This document shows, piece by piece, positions 1 to 8,536 of a stretch of DNA of 64,000 nucleotides (its first letter is position 1; the number at the start of each line of letters is the position of its first letter). The stretch lies in assembly GCA_017434455.1 (NCBI GenBank), contig JAFRFG010000046.1:124001-188000 (forward strand). The letters run 5' to 3'. The translations under genes and the position numbers were made by a program. The DNA comes from Thermoguttaceae bacterium. GTDB taxonomy: Bacteria > Planctomycetota > Planctomycetia > Pirellulales > Thermoguttaceae. Under the pieces are notes generated by a model. It saw only the letters and a list, made by a program, of their open reading frames with translations. It was not told the origin of the DNA and ran no database searches.

Positions 1-261
1 CTGCTCCAGGCGGTTTTGCTCCTGCACGGTGTTTCTCAAGCGCAGAGCGGCTCGCCGCGAGAGATTGTTAAACTGGGGTTTAAATCCGGATTTATCTCGG
101 ACGAGGGAATCTGGCTCGATATGCTCCGACAGCGAAACAACTTAACGCACGTCTATTCCGAAGAGAACGCCGAAAACCTGGTGACGTCGTTGATTCAATC
201 GTACATCCCGGCACTGGAGCGTTTTCAGCGCGCGATGAAAGAAAAGATCGAGCAGCAGTAA
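1..261 (+). CDS. Nucleotidyltransferase substrate-binding (HEPT-like, HI0074 family) protein, 5' partial
   Basis: The reading frame is open from base 1, so the gene begins upstream; about 86 residues are visible. The segment SPREIVKLGFKSGFISDEG followed by WLDMLRQRNNLTHVY matches the conserved core of the HI0074 family, the HEPT partner of minimal nucleotidyltransferases. The R-x-x-x-(T)-H-x-Y stretch near the middle is the characteristic HEPT motif, seen here as RNNLTHVY. In this family the partner nucleotidyltransferase gene is usually directly adjacent, so it is probably upstream of the window. Such pairs are often toxin-antitoxin-like modules; that role is inferred here. A TTG at 16 is a possible internal start but would truncate the fold. 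Confidence 0.8.
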   Translation: MLQAVLLLHGVSQAQSGSPREIVKLGFKSGFISDEGIWLDMLRQRNNLTHVYSEENAENLVTSLIQSYIPALERFQRAMKEKIEQQ

Positions 262-280
262 GCGGCCAGCAGCAAAGAAG

Positions 281-297
281 GGGGGCAAAAACGCCCC
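281..297. terminator. Weak hairpin after the HEPT-like gene
   Basis: A five-pair GGGGC/GCCCC stem with a six-base A-rich loop lies between the convergent ends of the HEPT-like gene and the sialidase-like gene. It is followed by a C/T-rich stretch rather than a clean T-run, so terminator function is tentative. Confidence 0.35.
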
Positions 298-324
298 TCT
301 TCCCCGTTTACCGCCTGTGGGGGG

Positions 325-1530
325 TTACTTTCTCGTCTTCGCGAAATCCTCCGCGTCGTCGTCCCGGGTTCGGGTTCTGAAATTCTTGACCACGTCGAAC
401 GTCAGATAGTTCGAGTCGTGGCAGTTCGGCGCGCCGTCCCAGGCCAGGCGGCAGACAAAATGAAGGTCGTCCCCCACGATCCGCCAGTCGACATATTGGA
501 ACCCCTTCGATCGATCACTGTGGCGATAGATAATCGAGCGAACCTCCCAATTGTTCAAATCGTCGGAGCAGACCAGCGCCAGGGTATTGCGGATACGTTC
601 CTTATCGGGCGCGTCGACGTCGTCGGGATGGACCCAATTGACGAGTGACCAATATTTCTTCGTCACCTCGTCGAAACGGATCACAAACTTCTTGCACCCG
701 CCCGGCATCGCGACAAAGCCGCTTTTCGGGTCGTACGAGAGGGTCTTAAAGTCGTCCGAAAGATTCAATCGCGCCGCCTTTCCCCCCTCATCGATATCGT
801 CGACCCGCATCATGATCAGCATGTGATCGTCGGGGTCAAACAGCGCGTTCCCCTCCAGCCAGCCCCCCAGGCCGGGATGATGCGTCCAGGCGACCGGATT
901 GCTGAACGTCCAATTGTCGCGGTCCAACAGGTCCGAGTCGACCGGGGCGCTCATCATCAGCGGCTGATAGCCGGTCGCCCAGTTTCGGTCCGAATCTTCC
1001 CGCGGGCCGACGGCCTCGGCCTCTTTCCAGACGCGCCCGTTGTGAATCAGCACCGGGGCCGGGTCGCAGAAATACCGCCGATCCGAAAGCAAAAGACCGC
1101 TCTTCCCATCGGTCGGCTTGCTCCACGTATGGCCGCCGTCGTCGGAGCGGCGGATCACGATGGAGTTGTTCGCGATATCCCCCTCGGCGTACATCCAGCC
1201 GATGAGCCAAAGTTTTCCCGAGGCGAAAAAGAGCATCGCCGCCTTCTGGTTCGGAATCTCGGCGATCTTCGACCAGGTGGCCCCCTGATCTTTCGACTCG
1301 AACACGACGGTCGATTTCATCTCTTTCGGCCCGAACCAGTCGTGGGAAGCGACATAGGTCCCGTCGGGAAGGATCTCCATCGACGGGGCGCCGAGGTGAA
1401 GTTTGGCAAAGTCACTGCTGGCGTCAATCACCGTTCCCGGCGGCGGGTTCTGCCCGTCGGCGAGCGATAACGCCGTACAGAAAAACAAAAGACCGAGCCC
1501 CAAAACAAGGGATGAAACCGCTCTTCTCAT
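325..1530 (-). CDS. Secreted sialidase-superfamily (BNR/Asp-box) protein
   Basis: The protein has 401 residues from the ATG at 1530. A GTG at 1569 would add 13 residues, but the later start places a typical signal peptide (MRRAVSSLVLGLGLLFF) at the N-terminus. Two clear Asp-boxes, SKDQGATW (about residues 79-86) and SDDGGHTW (about 129-136), mark a six-bladed beta-propeller of the sialidase/BNR type. The rest, with a WTHHPG segment and regular aromatic repeats, fits an exo-sialidase-like or related glycan-active propeller. The catalytic Arg triad was not located, so the substrate is unknown. It is transcribed alone from a good promoter (TTGACA-17-TTTACT at 1600-1628). Export to the periplasm or outside is expected. 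Confidence 0.75.
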   Translation of the reverse strand: MRRAVSSLVLGLGLLFFCTALSLADGQNPPPGTVIDASSDFAKLHLGAPSMEILPDGTYVASHDWFGPKEMKSTVVFESKDQGATWSKIAEIPNQKAAMLFFASGKLWLIGWMYAEGDIANNSIVIRRSDDGGHTWSKPTDGKSGLLLSDRRYFCDPAPVLIHNGRVWKEAEAVGPREDSDRNWATGYQPLMMSAPVDSDLLDRDNWTFSNPVAWTHHPGLGGWLEGNALFDPDDHMLIMMRVDDIDEGGKAARLNLSDDFKTLSYDPKSGFVAMPGGCKKFVIRFDEVTKKYWSLVNWVHPDDVDAPDKERIRNTLALVCSDDLNNWEVRSIIYRHSDRSKGFQYVDWRIVGDDLHFVCRLAWDGAPNCHDSNYLTFDVVKNFRTRTRDDDAEDFAKTRK

Positions 1531-1599
1531 ACACTGCCTCTGATTCTGAAGGTTTATGCTGAAGGACACCCAGGGCCTTTTCGGGCCGCTTCTTCCGCA

Positions 1600-1628
1600 A
1601 GTAAAACAGAAACCGACCCGCCTGTCAA
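1600..1628 (-). promoter_or_regulatory. Promoter of the sialidase-like gene
   Basis: On the minus strand the -35 element TTGACA (1628-1623) is separated by 17 bases from TTTACT (1605-1600), about 70 bases before the chosen start codon. Confidence 0.5.
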
Positions 1629-1688
1629 ATCATCGCCCGGCCCAAACGGCCGTGTTCGCCTCTTGTGACGGGTCGCTGCGGTGAATAT

Positions 1689-2897
1689 TCACTTGCCGCG
1701 GCTAAACCACGACTTCATCACGTCCAGCACTTTTACCAGTTCCCATTCTTCGATGATATACGGAACCATCGCGTAGAGGTACTTCAGGAACGGGCGGCTG
1801 AACACGCCGCGCTCATACGCCCAGCGGCGGTATCCCTCCAGATACTTCGCGTCTTTGACTTCCATGCAGACGCAGCCGCCCATGATTCTGATTTCCTCGA
1901 TTTTATCGGAAGAGAAGCCGCGCAGCTCTCGCCTTGTGATCTGTTCGATCTGTTTTATTTTTTCGATATAATTCCCTTCTTCAAAGAGTTTGATCGATTC
2001 CAGCGCCGCGCGGCAGGCCAGGGCGTTTCCCATAAAGGTCGGTCCGTGCATCAGGGCGTGAGCCGGGTTATCGCTGTAGAATCCGTCCCACACGCGCTGA
2101 TTGGCCACGGTGACCGCGTGGCCAATATAGCCGCCGGTGAGCGCCTTTCCGAGCACCAGGATATCGGGAAGCACCAGGTCGGCCACAAAACGGTTTCCCG
2201 TTCGTCCGAAACCGGTCGCCACCTCATCGAAGATCAGAAGAACATCGTTCTGATCGCAAAGCCGCCTGGCCCTTTCAAGAAAAGAAATATCATACATTCT
2301 CATCCCGCCGGCGCCTTGAAGCAGCGGTTCGACGATAAAACAGCTCAGTTGTTCGCCGTAAACGTCAAAGGCGTTTTCCAGGGCGGCTGTCTCGGTGGGG
2401 ATATGTATCACGCCGCGCTTTTTCCCGCCACAGCCGGCGAACGCGAAGTGATAATCGTCATCGTCGCCGACTTCCATCGCCTTAAAGGTGTCCCCGTGAT
2501 AGGCGTGCCGAAGCGCGAGGATGACAGAGCGATCCGAGCCGCGGTTGGTATTGAACTGCAAAGCCATTTTCAGCGCGACTTCGACCGCGACGCTTCCGGA
2601 ATCGGAGAAAAAGCAATAGTTCAGGTCGCCGGGCAGCCACGACGCGAGTTTGTCCGAGAGCTTCCGGACCGGTTCGTGAGAAATACCGCCGAGCATCACG
2701 TGGGCGAACTTGTCGAGCTGTTCTTTGATGACGTTATTGATCCGGCTGTTGTTGTATCCGTGAATCACGCTCCACCACGAGGAGATCGAATCGATCAGGT
2801 CGTGACCGTCCTCGGTATAAAGATGCACCCCTTGGGCGGAAACGATTTTTATCGGCGGCTCAATGGTTTTCATTTGAGCGTAAGGATACCACAGCAT
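1689..2897 (-). CDS. bioA: Adenosylmethionine-8-amino-7-oxononanoate aminotransferase
   Basis: This PLP enzyme converts 8-amino-7-oxononanoate (KAPA) to 7,8-diaminopelargonate (DAPA), with S-adenosylmethionine as the usual amino donor. The ATG at 2897 gives 402 residues beginning MLWYPYAQMK, the standard BioA start; it is preceded by AAGGGAG. A longer ORF start upstream would overlap bioD. Visible family features are the SSWWSVIHG substrate-site region, SDSGSVAVEVALKMA, HAYHGDT, FDEVATGFGRTG with the PLP-contacting Asp, and the Schiff-base lysine in VLGKALTGG (about K251). It is the last gene of bioB-bioD-bioA, ten bases after bioD. No bioF, bioC or bioH lies in the cluster, so earlier pathway steps must be encoded elsewhere. 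Confidence 0.95.
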   Translation of the reverse strand: MLWYPYAQMKTIEPPIKIVSAQGVHLYTEDGHDLIDSISSWWSVIHGYNNSRINNVIKEQLDKFAHVMLGGISHEPVRKLSDKLASWLPGDLNYCFFSDSGSVAVEVALKMALQFNTNRGSDRSVILALRHAYHGDTFKAMEVGDDDDYHFAFAGCGGKKRGVIHIPTETAALENAFDVYGEQLSCFIVEPLLQGAGGMRMYDISFLERARRLCDQNDVLLIFDEVATGFGRTGNRFVADLVLPDILVLGKALTGGYIGHAVTVANQRVWDGFYSDNPAHALMHGPTFMGNALACRAALESIKLFEEGNYIEKIKQIEQITRRELRGFSSDKIEEIRIMGGCVCMEVKDAKYLEGYRRWAYERGVFSRPFLKYLYAMVPYIIEEWELVKVLDVMKSWFSRGK

Positions 2898-2907
2898 AAC
2901 GACTCCC

Positions 2908-3591
2908 TTATTCGCACAGCGAGGCGATGAACTCACCGCCTAAACCAATATCGGTACAGTTATCTTCAACACAGGCGATGACGGGAACGCCCGTGAGCGC
3001 CTCGCACATGATTTTATTATCTTCCTCCATCACATTCCCCTCATGAAATCGGTTCAGGATGATCCCTTTGACGGGAATGCCGCGCGACTTCATGAATTCG
3101 ACGGTAAGGACCGTGCCGTTGATCGTCCCAAGTCCCGCGTCGGCGACGAGAAGCGTGGGCAAACCGAGCGCTTTGATGACATCTTCCAAAAAGAGTTTCT
3201 TCTGGTCGTATCTCAAGGGACAGACGATGCCGCCGCTTCCCTCGGCGAGAATGTACTCGCAGCGCGCCGCCAGCCGAAGGTACCCTTCCCTGACTTTTTT
3301 CATATCGATGGGACCGCCCTCCAGTTTGGAGGCCAAATGGGGAGAAACAGCCGTCTCATAGACATAGGGGCACATCTCCTCAAGCGGCTGAGCAATCCGG
3401 GAAACATTCCTGACGCATACGGCGTCTCCGGGAATCAGCGTTCCTTCGCGGTCCCGCCGGTTTCCGCTCATCGCCGCTTTGTAGTAGGCGCAGACAAAAC
3501 CGCTATTGTTCAAATTTTTTAGCAGCAGACCGGCGATGTATGTTTTTCCGACGTCCGTCCCCGTTCCGGTGATGAAGAGTCCTTTGCTCAC
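2908..3591 (-). CDS. bioD: Dethiobiotin synthetase
   Basis: BioD uses ATP and CO2 to close the ureido ring of dethiobiotin from DAPA. The 227-residue length is normal. The N-terminal P-loop GTGTDVGKT (residues 8-16) and the AEGSGGIVCPL motif are diagnostic. The start is a GTG at 3591, 13 bases after bioB ends, and the stop is ten bases before bioA, so the three genes are almost certainly one transcript. The protein is cytosolic and homodimeric in the known family. Nothing unusual is seen. Confidence 0.95.
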   Translation of the reverse strand: MSKGLFITGTGTDVGKTYIAGLLLKNLNNSGFVCAYYKAAMSGNRRDREGTLIPGDAVCVRNVSRIAQPLEEMCPYVYETAVSPHLASKLEGGPIDMKKVREGYLRLAARCEYILAEGSGGIVCPLRYDQKKLFLEDVIKALGLPTLLVADAGLGTINGTVLTVEFMKSRGIPVKGIILNRFHEGNVMEEDNKIMCEALTGVPVIACVEDNCTDIGLGGEFIASLCE

Positions 3592-3604
3592 GTCGCTTCT
3601 CTTT

Positions 3605-4582
3605 TCAGCCGTTTCGTTCCCTCTTTTCCACGTCGAACCCCATCCCGCGGAGCATCTTGATATCGCCGCAGATATCGTTTCCCGAGGTCGTCAGCATATC
3701 GCCGGTGATCGTCGAGTTCGCTCCGGAAAGAAACGCCCGGCGGCCGCATTGGCTCATTCGGTTCCGGCCCGCCGCCAGGCGGATATCGGCCTCCGGAGCG
3801 ATATACCTGAAGATAGCCACGGTGCGGAGAATATCATCCTCCGTAAGTATCGCCAGATCCTCCAGCGGGGTTCCCTGGATCGGCGTGAGCGTGTTGATCG
3901 GGATGGAGCGCACGCCGAGTTCCGCCAGACTAACCGCCATGTCGATTCTGTCCTCCCACGTCTCGCCCATGCCGATGATGCCGCCCGAGCAGATTTCAAA
4001 ACCCGCCTTCTTCGCCCGCTCGATGCAGGCGATTTTGTCGTCATAGGTATGCGTGGTGCAGATGCTGGGGAAATAGCGCCGCGAGGTCTCGATGTTGCAG
4101 TGATAGCGGCTGACCCCCGCCGAGCGCAGCCGTCGGAACTGCTCGTCGGTGAGAAGCCCGTGAGAGCCGCAAAGGAGCATGCCGGTTTCCTCGCTAAGTG
4201 TACGGTAAGCGTCGACGGCTTTTTCAAAGTCGTCCCCGCCGAGCGCCTTTCCGGCGGTTACGATCGAAAAACGGTGCACCCCTCTTTCTTCGTGATGGCG
4301 ACACTCGCGCAGGATCGTCTCTTTGTCCAAAAACGGATATTCGGTGATTCCGGTGCGGTTGTGGGCCGACTGCGCGCAGAAGCGGCAGTTTTCACCGCAA
4401 CGGCCGCTCTTGCCGTTGACGATGCCGCACAGGTCGACGTGATCGCCGCAAAAATGTTTTCGGATACGATCCGCGCCGCTGCCCAGCGACGCTAAATCCG
4501 CCGAAACGAAGAAACCGGTTTCGTCGCCGCGGCGTATCCGCTTTCCGCCGATGATCTCCTCGGCGAGTTTGATGACATCCAT
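3605..4582 (-). CDS. bioB: Biotin synthase (radical SAM)
   Basis: BioB inserts sulfur into dethiobiotin. The protein is 325 residues long. The radical-SAM cluster motif C-x3-C-x2-C is present as CGENCRFC (C62, C66, C69), followed by AQSAHNRTGI. Further conserved family segments include CSGGIIGMGET and the LAAGRNRMSQCGRRAFLSGANS region near the C-terminus, which holds the Arg and Asn residues around the auxiliary 2Fe-2S cluster. It is the first gene of the operon, reading away from the M55 peptidase genes. The promoter at 4639-4666 precedes it with a leader of about 50 bases. Confidence 0.95.
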   Translation of the reverse strand: MDVIKLAEEIIGGKRIRRGDETGFFVSADLASLGSGADRIRKHFCGDHVDLCGIVNGKSGRCGENCRFCAQSAHNRTGITEYPFLDKETILRECRHHEERGVHRFSIVTAGKALGGDDFEKAVDAYRTLSEETGMLLCGSHGLLTDEQFRRLRSAGVSRYHCNIETSRRYFPSICTTHTYDDKIACIERAKKAGFEICSGGIIGMGETWEDRIDMAVSLAELGVRSIPINTLTPIQGTPLEDLAILTEDDILRTVAIFRYIAPEADIRLAAGRNRMSQCGRRAFLSGANSTITGDMLTTSGNDICGDIKMLRGMGFDVEKRERNG

Positions 4583-4638
4583 AACAGCCTCGTTTTGAAC
4601 ACCTATTCCGCCGCGCTTTCGGCGGCTCGTTCGGCGTC

Positions 4639-4666
4639 ATTGTATCCCCGTGTCCCAACCATACAA
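4639..4666 (-). promoter_or_regulatory. bio operon promoter with inverted repeat
   Basis: On the minus strand TTGTAT (4666-4661), a 16-base spacer and TACAAT (4644-4639) form a sigma-70-type promoter. The same bases make a perfect inverted repeat, TTGTAT-N15-ATACAA (4640-4645 and 4661-4666). This recalls the TTGT...ACAA half-sites of BirA operators, but the spacing is shorter than in the enteric operator, so regulator identity is open. Confidence 0.45.
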
Positions 4667-4748
4667 CAAGGGATGCCGGTTCTTAGCGGGAAAAACATTC
4701 TTCCCCGACGCGGCCCCCCTCACGCGCGGCGCGGGGAGGCCGAAAAGC

Positions 4749-4777
4749 TTGCAAGCGCAATGGACGAGGGCTACAAT
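4749..4777 (+). promoter_or_regulatory. Promoter of the tandem M55 genes
   Basis: TTGCAA (4749-4754), 17 bases, then TACAAT (4772-4777) lies about 90 bases before the first M55 start codon and reads toward it. Confidence 0.55.
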
Positions 4778-4869
4778 TACCGCTATGGGGGCATTCGCCG
4801 TCGAGAAGTGCCCGCCAAAACGAGAATATCCCTATCGTTTCGGGCAAATCAATCAAGGAGTCATTCGCG

Positions 4870-5802
4870 ATGAAATTCTCACGATTATTTTTTCTGGCTG
4901 TATGTTCCGTTCTTACCCTCAGCGCGGCCGCTCTTTTCGCGGCCGAGGACGGTCAGCGGGTTCGTCCGGTGAAGGAAGAGGGCGCGGGACCGAGGATCTA
5001 CCTTTGCACCGACCTGGAGGCGGTCGCCGGGGTTCTCGACTCGGTGAACTGGTGTCTTGAGGACGGCCGCAATTACGAGGAGGCGCGCCATCTTCTGATG
5101 GGAGAGATCAACGCCGCGGTCGCCGGCTTTTTCGACGGCGGGGCGAGCGAGGTGACGGTTCTGTCCGGTCACGGGGCGCAGGCGCTGATTCCGGAGGAAC
5201 TGGACGAACGCGCAACGATGCAGCGGGGAACTTATCCGGGGACTTGGCCGTGGCGGCTCGACTGCGGGTACGACGCGCTGGCGTTCCTCGGGCAGCACGC
5301 CAAGGCGGGAACCCCCTACGGGCACTTAACCCACACCGGCAATATGGGGGTGATCGACCGGCGGGTCAACGGTCTGTCGATCGGTGAATACGGCCAGCTG
5401 GCGCTGTGCGCGAAGGAATTCGGTATTCCGACGATTTTCTCCTCGGGCGACGCGGCGATGTGTGACGAGGCCGAGGCGCTGACCCCGGGTGTGGTCACGG
5501 TCGCGGTGAAGTTCGGGCTCAATCCCGACGACGGCTGCCGCGAGATGACTATGGAGGAATACCGCCGGGCGAAGACCTCGGTGGTCACGCTGGCCCCCGA
5601 GGCGGCGCGCAAGAAGATTTACGCCGGGGCCAAAGAGGCGGTCGAGCGGCTGACAAAAGCACCGGAATCGTTCACCTACGCCGATAACATCGAGCCCCCC
5701 TACGTGCTGGAGACGGAATACCGCCCGACCGAGCACGGCGGGGAAATTCGCAAGGAACGCAAGGAGCACCCGACCTCGTTCTCGGCCTTGATGAGGATGT
5801 AG
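4870..5802 (+). CDS. Secreted M55 (DppA-like) D-aminopeptidase, copy 1
   Basis: This 310-residue protein has a signal peptide (MKFSRLFFLAVCSVLTLSAA) followed by a DppA-type zinc aminopeptidase fold. Metal and catalytic candidates are D48 and E50 in TDLEAVAGV, H101 in LSGHG, H143 in GQHAKAG and E173 in SIGEYGQ, matching the Asp-x-Glu/His/His/Glu set of DppA. Known DppA hydrolyses D-Ala peptides, so release of D-amino acids from peptidoglycan fragments is a reasonable inference. Unlike DppA, which is cytosolic, this form carries an export signal. AAGGAG-like spacing precedes the ATG. It is followed after 60 bases by a near-identical second copy. Confidence 0.88.
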   Translation: MKFSRLFFLAVCSVLTLSAAALFAAEDGQRVRPVKEEGAGPRIYLCTDLEAVAGVLDSVNWCLEDGRNYEEARHLLMGEINAAVAGFFDGGASEVTVLSGHGAQALIPEELDERATMQRGTYPGTWPWRLDCGYDALAFLGQHAKAGTPYGHLTHTGNMGVIDRRVNGLSIGEYGQLALCAKEFGIPTIFSSGDAAMCDEAEALTPGVVTVAVKFGLNPDDGCREMTMEEYRRAKTSVVTLAPEAARKKIYAGAKEAVERLTKAPESFTYADNIEPPYVLETEYRPTEHGGEIRKERKEHPTSFSALMRM

Positions 5803-5862
5803 CACGAGCAGCGCGCCGGCCGGCGGCAGCTATTTCAGCAACAAAGAAGGAGTATCTATACG

Positions 5863-6795
5863 ATGAAAAACGCACGATTATTTTTTCCGGTGTTTTGTTC
5901 TGTTCTCGCGCTCGCGGCGGCCGCCCTTTTTGCGGCCGAGGACGGCCAGCGAGTTCGTCCGGTCAAGGAAGAGGGCGCGGGACCGAGGATCTACCTTTGC
6001 ACCGATTTGGAGGCGGTCGCCGGGGTTCTCGACTCGGTAAACTGGTGTCTTGAGGGCGGCCGCAATTACGAAGAGGCGCGCCATCTGCTGATGGGAGAGA
6101 TCAACGCCGCGGTTGCCGGTTTTTTCGACGGCGGGGCAAGCGAGGTGACGGTCCTCTCCGGCCATGGGTATCAGGCGATGATTCCGGAAGAACTGGACGA
6201 GCGCGCGACGATGCAGCGGGGGTATTATCCGGGGATCTGGCCGTGCCGGATCGACCGCGGATACGACGCGTTCGCGCTGATCGGGCAGCACGCCAAGGCG
6301 GGGACTCCCTACGGGCACCTGACCCATACCGGCAGCATGGATGTGATCGACCGGCGGATCAACGGGCTTTCGATCGGCGAGTACGGCCAGGGAGCGCTCT
6401 GCGCGAAGGAGTGCGGCATCCCGACAATCTTCGCCTCCGGCGACGCGGCGTTGTGTGACGAGGCCGAAGCGCTCACCCCGGGAGTGGTGACGGTGGCGGT
6501 GAAGTTCGGGCTCGACCCGGACGACGGCTGCCGCGAGATGACAAAAGAGGAATACCGGCGGGCGAAAACCTCGGTGGTCACCCTGGCCCCCAAGGCGGCC
6601 CGCAAGAAGATCTACGCCGGGGCCAAAGAAGCGGTCGAGCGGCTGATCAACTCCCCGGAGACGTTCACCTACGCCGATAACATCGAGCCCCCCTACGTGC
6701 TGGAGACGGAATACCGTCCGACCGAGCATGGCGGGGAAATCCGCAAGGAACGCAAAGAGCATCCGACGTCGTTCTCGGCCGTGCTGGGGATGTAG
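5863..6795 (+). CDS. Secreted M55 (DppA-like) D-aminopeptidase, copy 2
   Basis: A second 310-residue M55 protein, nearly identical to its upstream neighbour along its whole length, with the same zinc-ligand positions (D48, E50, H101, H143, E173) and a diverged signal peptide start (MKNARLFFPVFCSV). The DNA is also highly similar, so this is a recent tandem duplication. Differences cluster around residues 102-140, for example GYQAMIPEE and GIWPCRIDRGYDAF, near the active-site loops, and may alter substrate preference. GGAG precedes the ATG. A strong bidirectional terminator follows at 6820-6853, so the two copies form one transcription unit. Confidence 0.88.
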   Translation: MKNARLFFPVFCSVLALAAAALFAAEDGQRVRPVKEEGAGPRIYLCTDLEAVAGVLDSVNWCLEGGRNYEEARHLLMGEINAAVAGFFDGGASEVTVLSGHGYQAMIPEELDERATMQRGYYPGIWPCRIDRGYDAFALIGQHAKAGTPYGHLTHTGSMDVIDRRINGLSIGEYGQGALCAKECGIPTIFASGDAALCDEAEALTPGVVTVAVKFGLDPDDGCREMTKEEYRRAKTSVVTLAPKAARKKIYAGAKEAVERLINSPETFTYADNIEPPYVLETEYRPTEHGGEIRKERKEHPTSFSAVLGM

Positions 6796-6819
6796 GCGGA
6801 ACCGCGGCACACAGACCAA

Positions 6820-6853
6820 CAAAAAACGCGGGGTTCCCCCCGCGTTTTTTGTT
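6820..6853. terminator. Bidirectional intrinsic terminator
   Basis: An eight-pair ACGCGGGG/CCCCGCGT stem with a TTCC loop is flanked by A6 on one side and T6 on the other. It ends the M55 pair on the plus strand and the esterase on the minus strand. Confidence 0.85.
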
Positions 6854-6870
6854 TGCCGCGAACATATCTG

Positions 6871-7728
6871 TTACAGCAATCCCAGTTCGATCCACCAGTC
6901 GCGGACGCGTTCGGGATAGCGGCGCACGGGGGCGTCCTCCGGGGCGTTGCGCCAGGCGTGATTGACCAGGGCGAAGATGTGAATCTCCCCAGGGATATTC
7001 ATCTGGCGCAGGCGGTGATAGACCGCCACCGACCCGAGCGGGGAGTAGCCGTCGCCGTCGCCGTGGATGAGGCACATCGGCGGGGTCTTCTCGTCGAAGG
7101 CGAAGTCGTCGACGATCTCGGCCCCCTCGCCGCGGTTGGTGTTCTCGTTATCCGGGCCGTCGGTCAGGACGTAGGCCGGATAGATCGGAACGGCGAAGTT
7201 CAGATGGCACGGCAGATCGTCGATCTGGTCGATCCGCTCGTAGGCGTTCGTCTGGCTGGTCGTCGCCCCCATCAGAACTAAGTGGCCGCCGGCGGAGAAC
7301 CCCTGCGCGCCGATCTTTTCGGGGTTGATCCCCCACTGCTCGGCGTGGGCACGGACGAATCGGACCGTCCGCTGAAGGTCCTGCCAGGCGGGCAGATGCT
7401 TGGGGACCCCCTCACGGCGGGGGACACGGTAGCGGAGCATCACCACGGTGACCCCCTGGCTGAGGTAGTAGTCGCGCGGCATGATCCCCTCGTACTCGTA
7501 AGCCAATCCGCCGTAGCCGCCGCCGGGGCAGATGATCACGCAAAGGTCCGAGGTCTTGTTCTCGGGCGCCCACCATTCCAAAACCGGCAGACTATAGCCC
7601 CCCTCGCCGTACTGCTCGGCCTTGTCCCCCGGGGGAACGTCGGGCCAGACGGGATAGGTTTGGAAGGCCGACAGGCGGGCCGCCGCGAGGACGAACAACA
7701 GGGAAAGAATCAAACAAAGGCGTTTCAT
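6871..7728 (-). CDS. Secreted alpha/beta-hydrolase, acetyl-xylan-esterase/BD-FAE-like
   Basis: The protein has 285 residues from the ATG at 7728, chosen because AAGGAG (7742-7737) sits eight bases upstream; a TTG six bases earlier is less likely. A signal peptide (MKRLCLILSLLFVLAAARLSA) is followed by an alpha/beta-hydrolase with the oxyanion motif CPGGGYGG, nucleophile elbow GFSAGGH, acid Asp in HGDGDGYSP and His in NHAW. This arrangement is typical of bifunctional acetyl-xylan and feruloyl esterases and related carbohydrate esterases. The exact ester substrate cannot be read from the sequence. It lies 46 bases downstream of ubiE on the same strand, which may be read-through rather than functional linkage. 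Confidence 0.82.
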   Translation of the reverse strand: MKRLCLILSLLFVLAAARLSAFQTYPVWPDVPPGDKAEQYGEGGYSLPVLEWWAPENKTSDLCVIICPGGGYGGLAYEYEGIMPRDYYLSQGVTVVMLRYRVPRREGVPKHLPAWQDLQRTVRFVRAHAEQWGINPEKIGAQGFSAGGHLVLMGATTSQTNAYERIDQIDDLPCHLNFAVPIYPAYVLTDGPDNENTNRGEGAEIVDDFAFDEKTPPMCLIHGDGDGYSPLGSVAVYHRLRQMNIPGEIHIFALVNHAWRNAPEDAPVRRYPERVRDWWIELGLL

Positions 7729-7774
7729 CAACAATACTCCTTGAAAGATACGGTGTGAAAAATTACCGGGTAAT

Positions 7775-8536
7775 TCATTCGTCGCGGAAAGGTTTGCGTC
7801 CCCGATACAGCGACGCGATGCCGAAGGTCAGCGGCCGGGCCGAAACATCGGCCAGCCCCAGGCGCGTCATTCGGGCGGTCATCTGCTTTGGGGTATCGAA
7901 CGCCTGAACGCTCGCCGGAAGGTAGGCGTACGAGGTTCCGCTCCCCTTTGAGAAGAAGCGGCCGATCTTCGGAAGGACCGACCGAAAGTAGAACCGGTAC
8001 AGGGGCGCGGCGACCGGAAGGGTCGGCATCGAGAACTCGAGAATCATCACCGCCCCCCCGGGACGGGTGACCCGAATCATCTCGGCCAAAGCCCGTTCGG
8101 TATCGGCCATATTGCGGATGCCGAACGCCACGGCCGAGGCGGCGAACCGGTTGTCCTCAAAGGGGAGATTCAGCGCGTCGGCCTTGATGAGCCGGACGCG
8201 GTCGGCCAGATGAGCGCGGCGAACCTTCTCCTCGCCGATTTTGAGCATCTCGCCGGAAAAATCGACGCCGACAACCTCGGGGGCCGGTACCCCGCGCCGC
8301 CCCCGAGCCAGACCAATCGCCAGGTCGGCGGTTCCGGTCGCCACGTCGAGGATCTCCCCCGGGGCGGCGGTGCGAAGAAGGGTTCGAACCAGGCGGCGGC
8401 GCCAGAGGCGGTCGATTCCCGCGGAGAGAAAATGATTGAGAAAATCGTACCGGGGCGCGACGCGGTCGAACATCGCGGCGATCCGGCCGGGCGATTTATC
8501 GGGCGTTGTCTTGTCAGTCTCGGGGTTGGGGTCCAT
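7775..8536 (-). CDS. ubiE: Demethylmenaquinone/ubiquinone methyltransferase
   Basis: This 253-residue class I SAM methyltransferase carries the UbiE/MenG signatures: LDVATGTADLAIGLA (SAM motif I), FGIRNMADTERAL and ILEFSMPTLPVAAPLYRFYF, ending in YLPASVQAFDTP. The family performs the C-methylation that completes menaquinone (and ubiquinone where present); menaquinone is the likelier product in this kind of organism. The N-terminus MDPNPETDKTTPDKS is short and polar before MFDRVAPRYDFLN, which is the usual beginning of the domain. It is divergent from comB across a 166-base spacer. Confidence 0.92.
   Translation of the reverse strand: MDPNPETDKTTPDKSPGRIAAMFDRVAPRYDFLNHFLSAGIDRLWRRRLVRTLLRTAAPGEILDVATGTADLAIGLARGRRGVPAPEVVGVDFSGEMLKIGEEKVRRAHLADRVRLIKADALNLPFEDNRFAASAVAFGIRNMADTERALAEMIRVTRPGGAVMILEFSMPTLPVAAPLYRFYFRSVLPKIGRFFSKGSGTSYAYLPASVQAFDTPKQMTARMTRLGLADVSARPLTFGIASLYRGRKPFRDE

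Noticed and set aside
1665..2930. Long plus-strand ORF (421 codons) opposite bioA
   Set aside because: It is antisense to bioA and has no recognisable domain; it is the usual shadow of a GC-rich coding strand.
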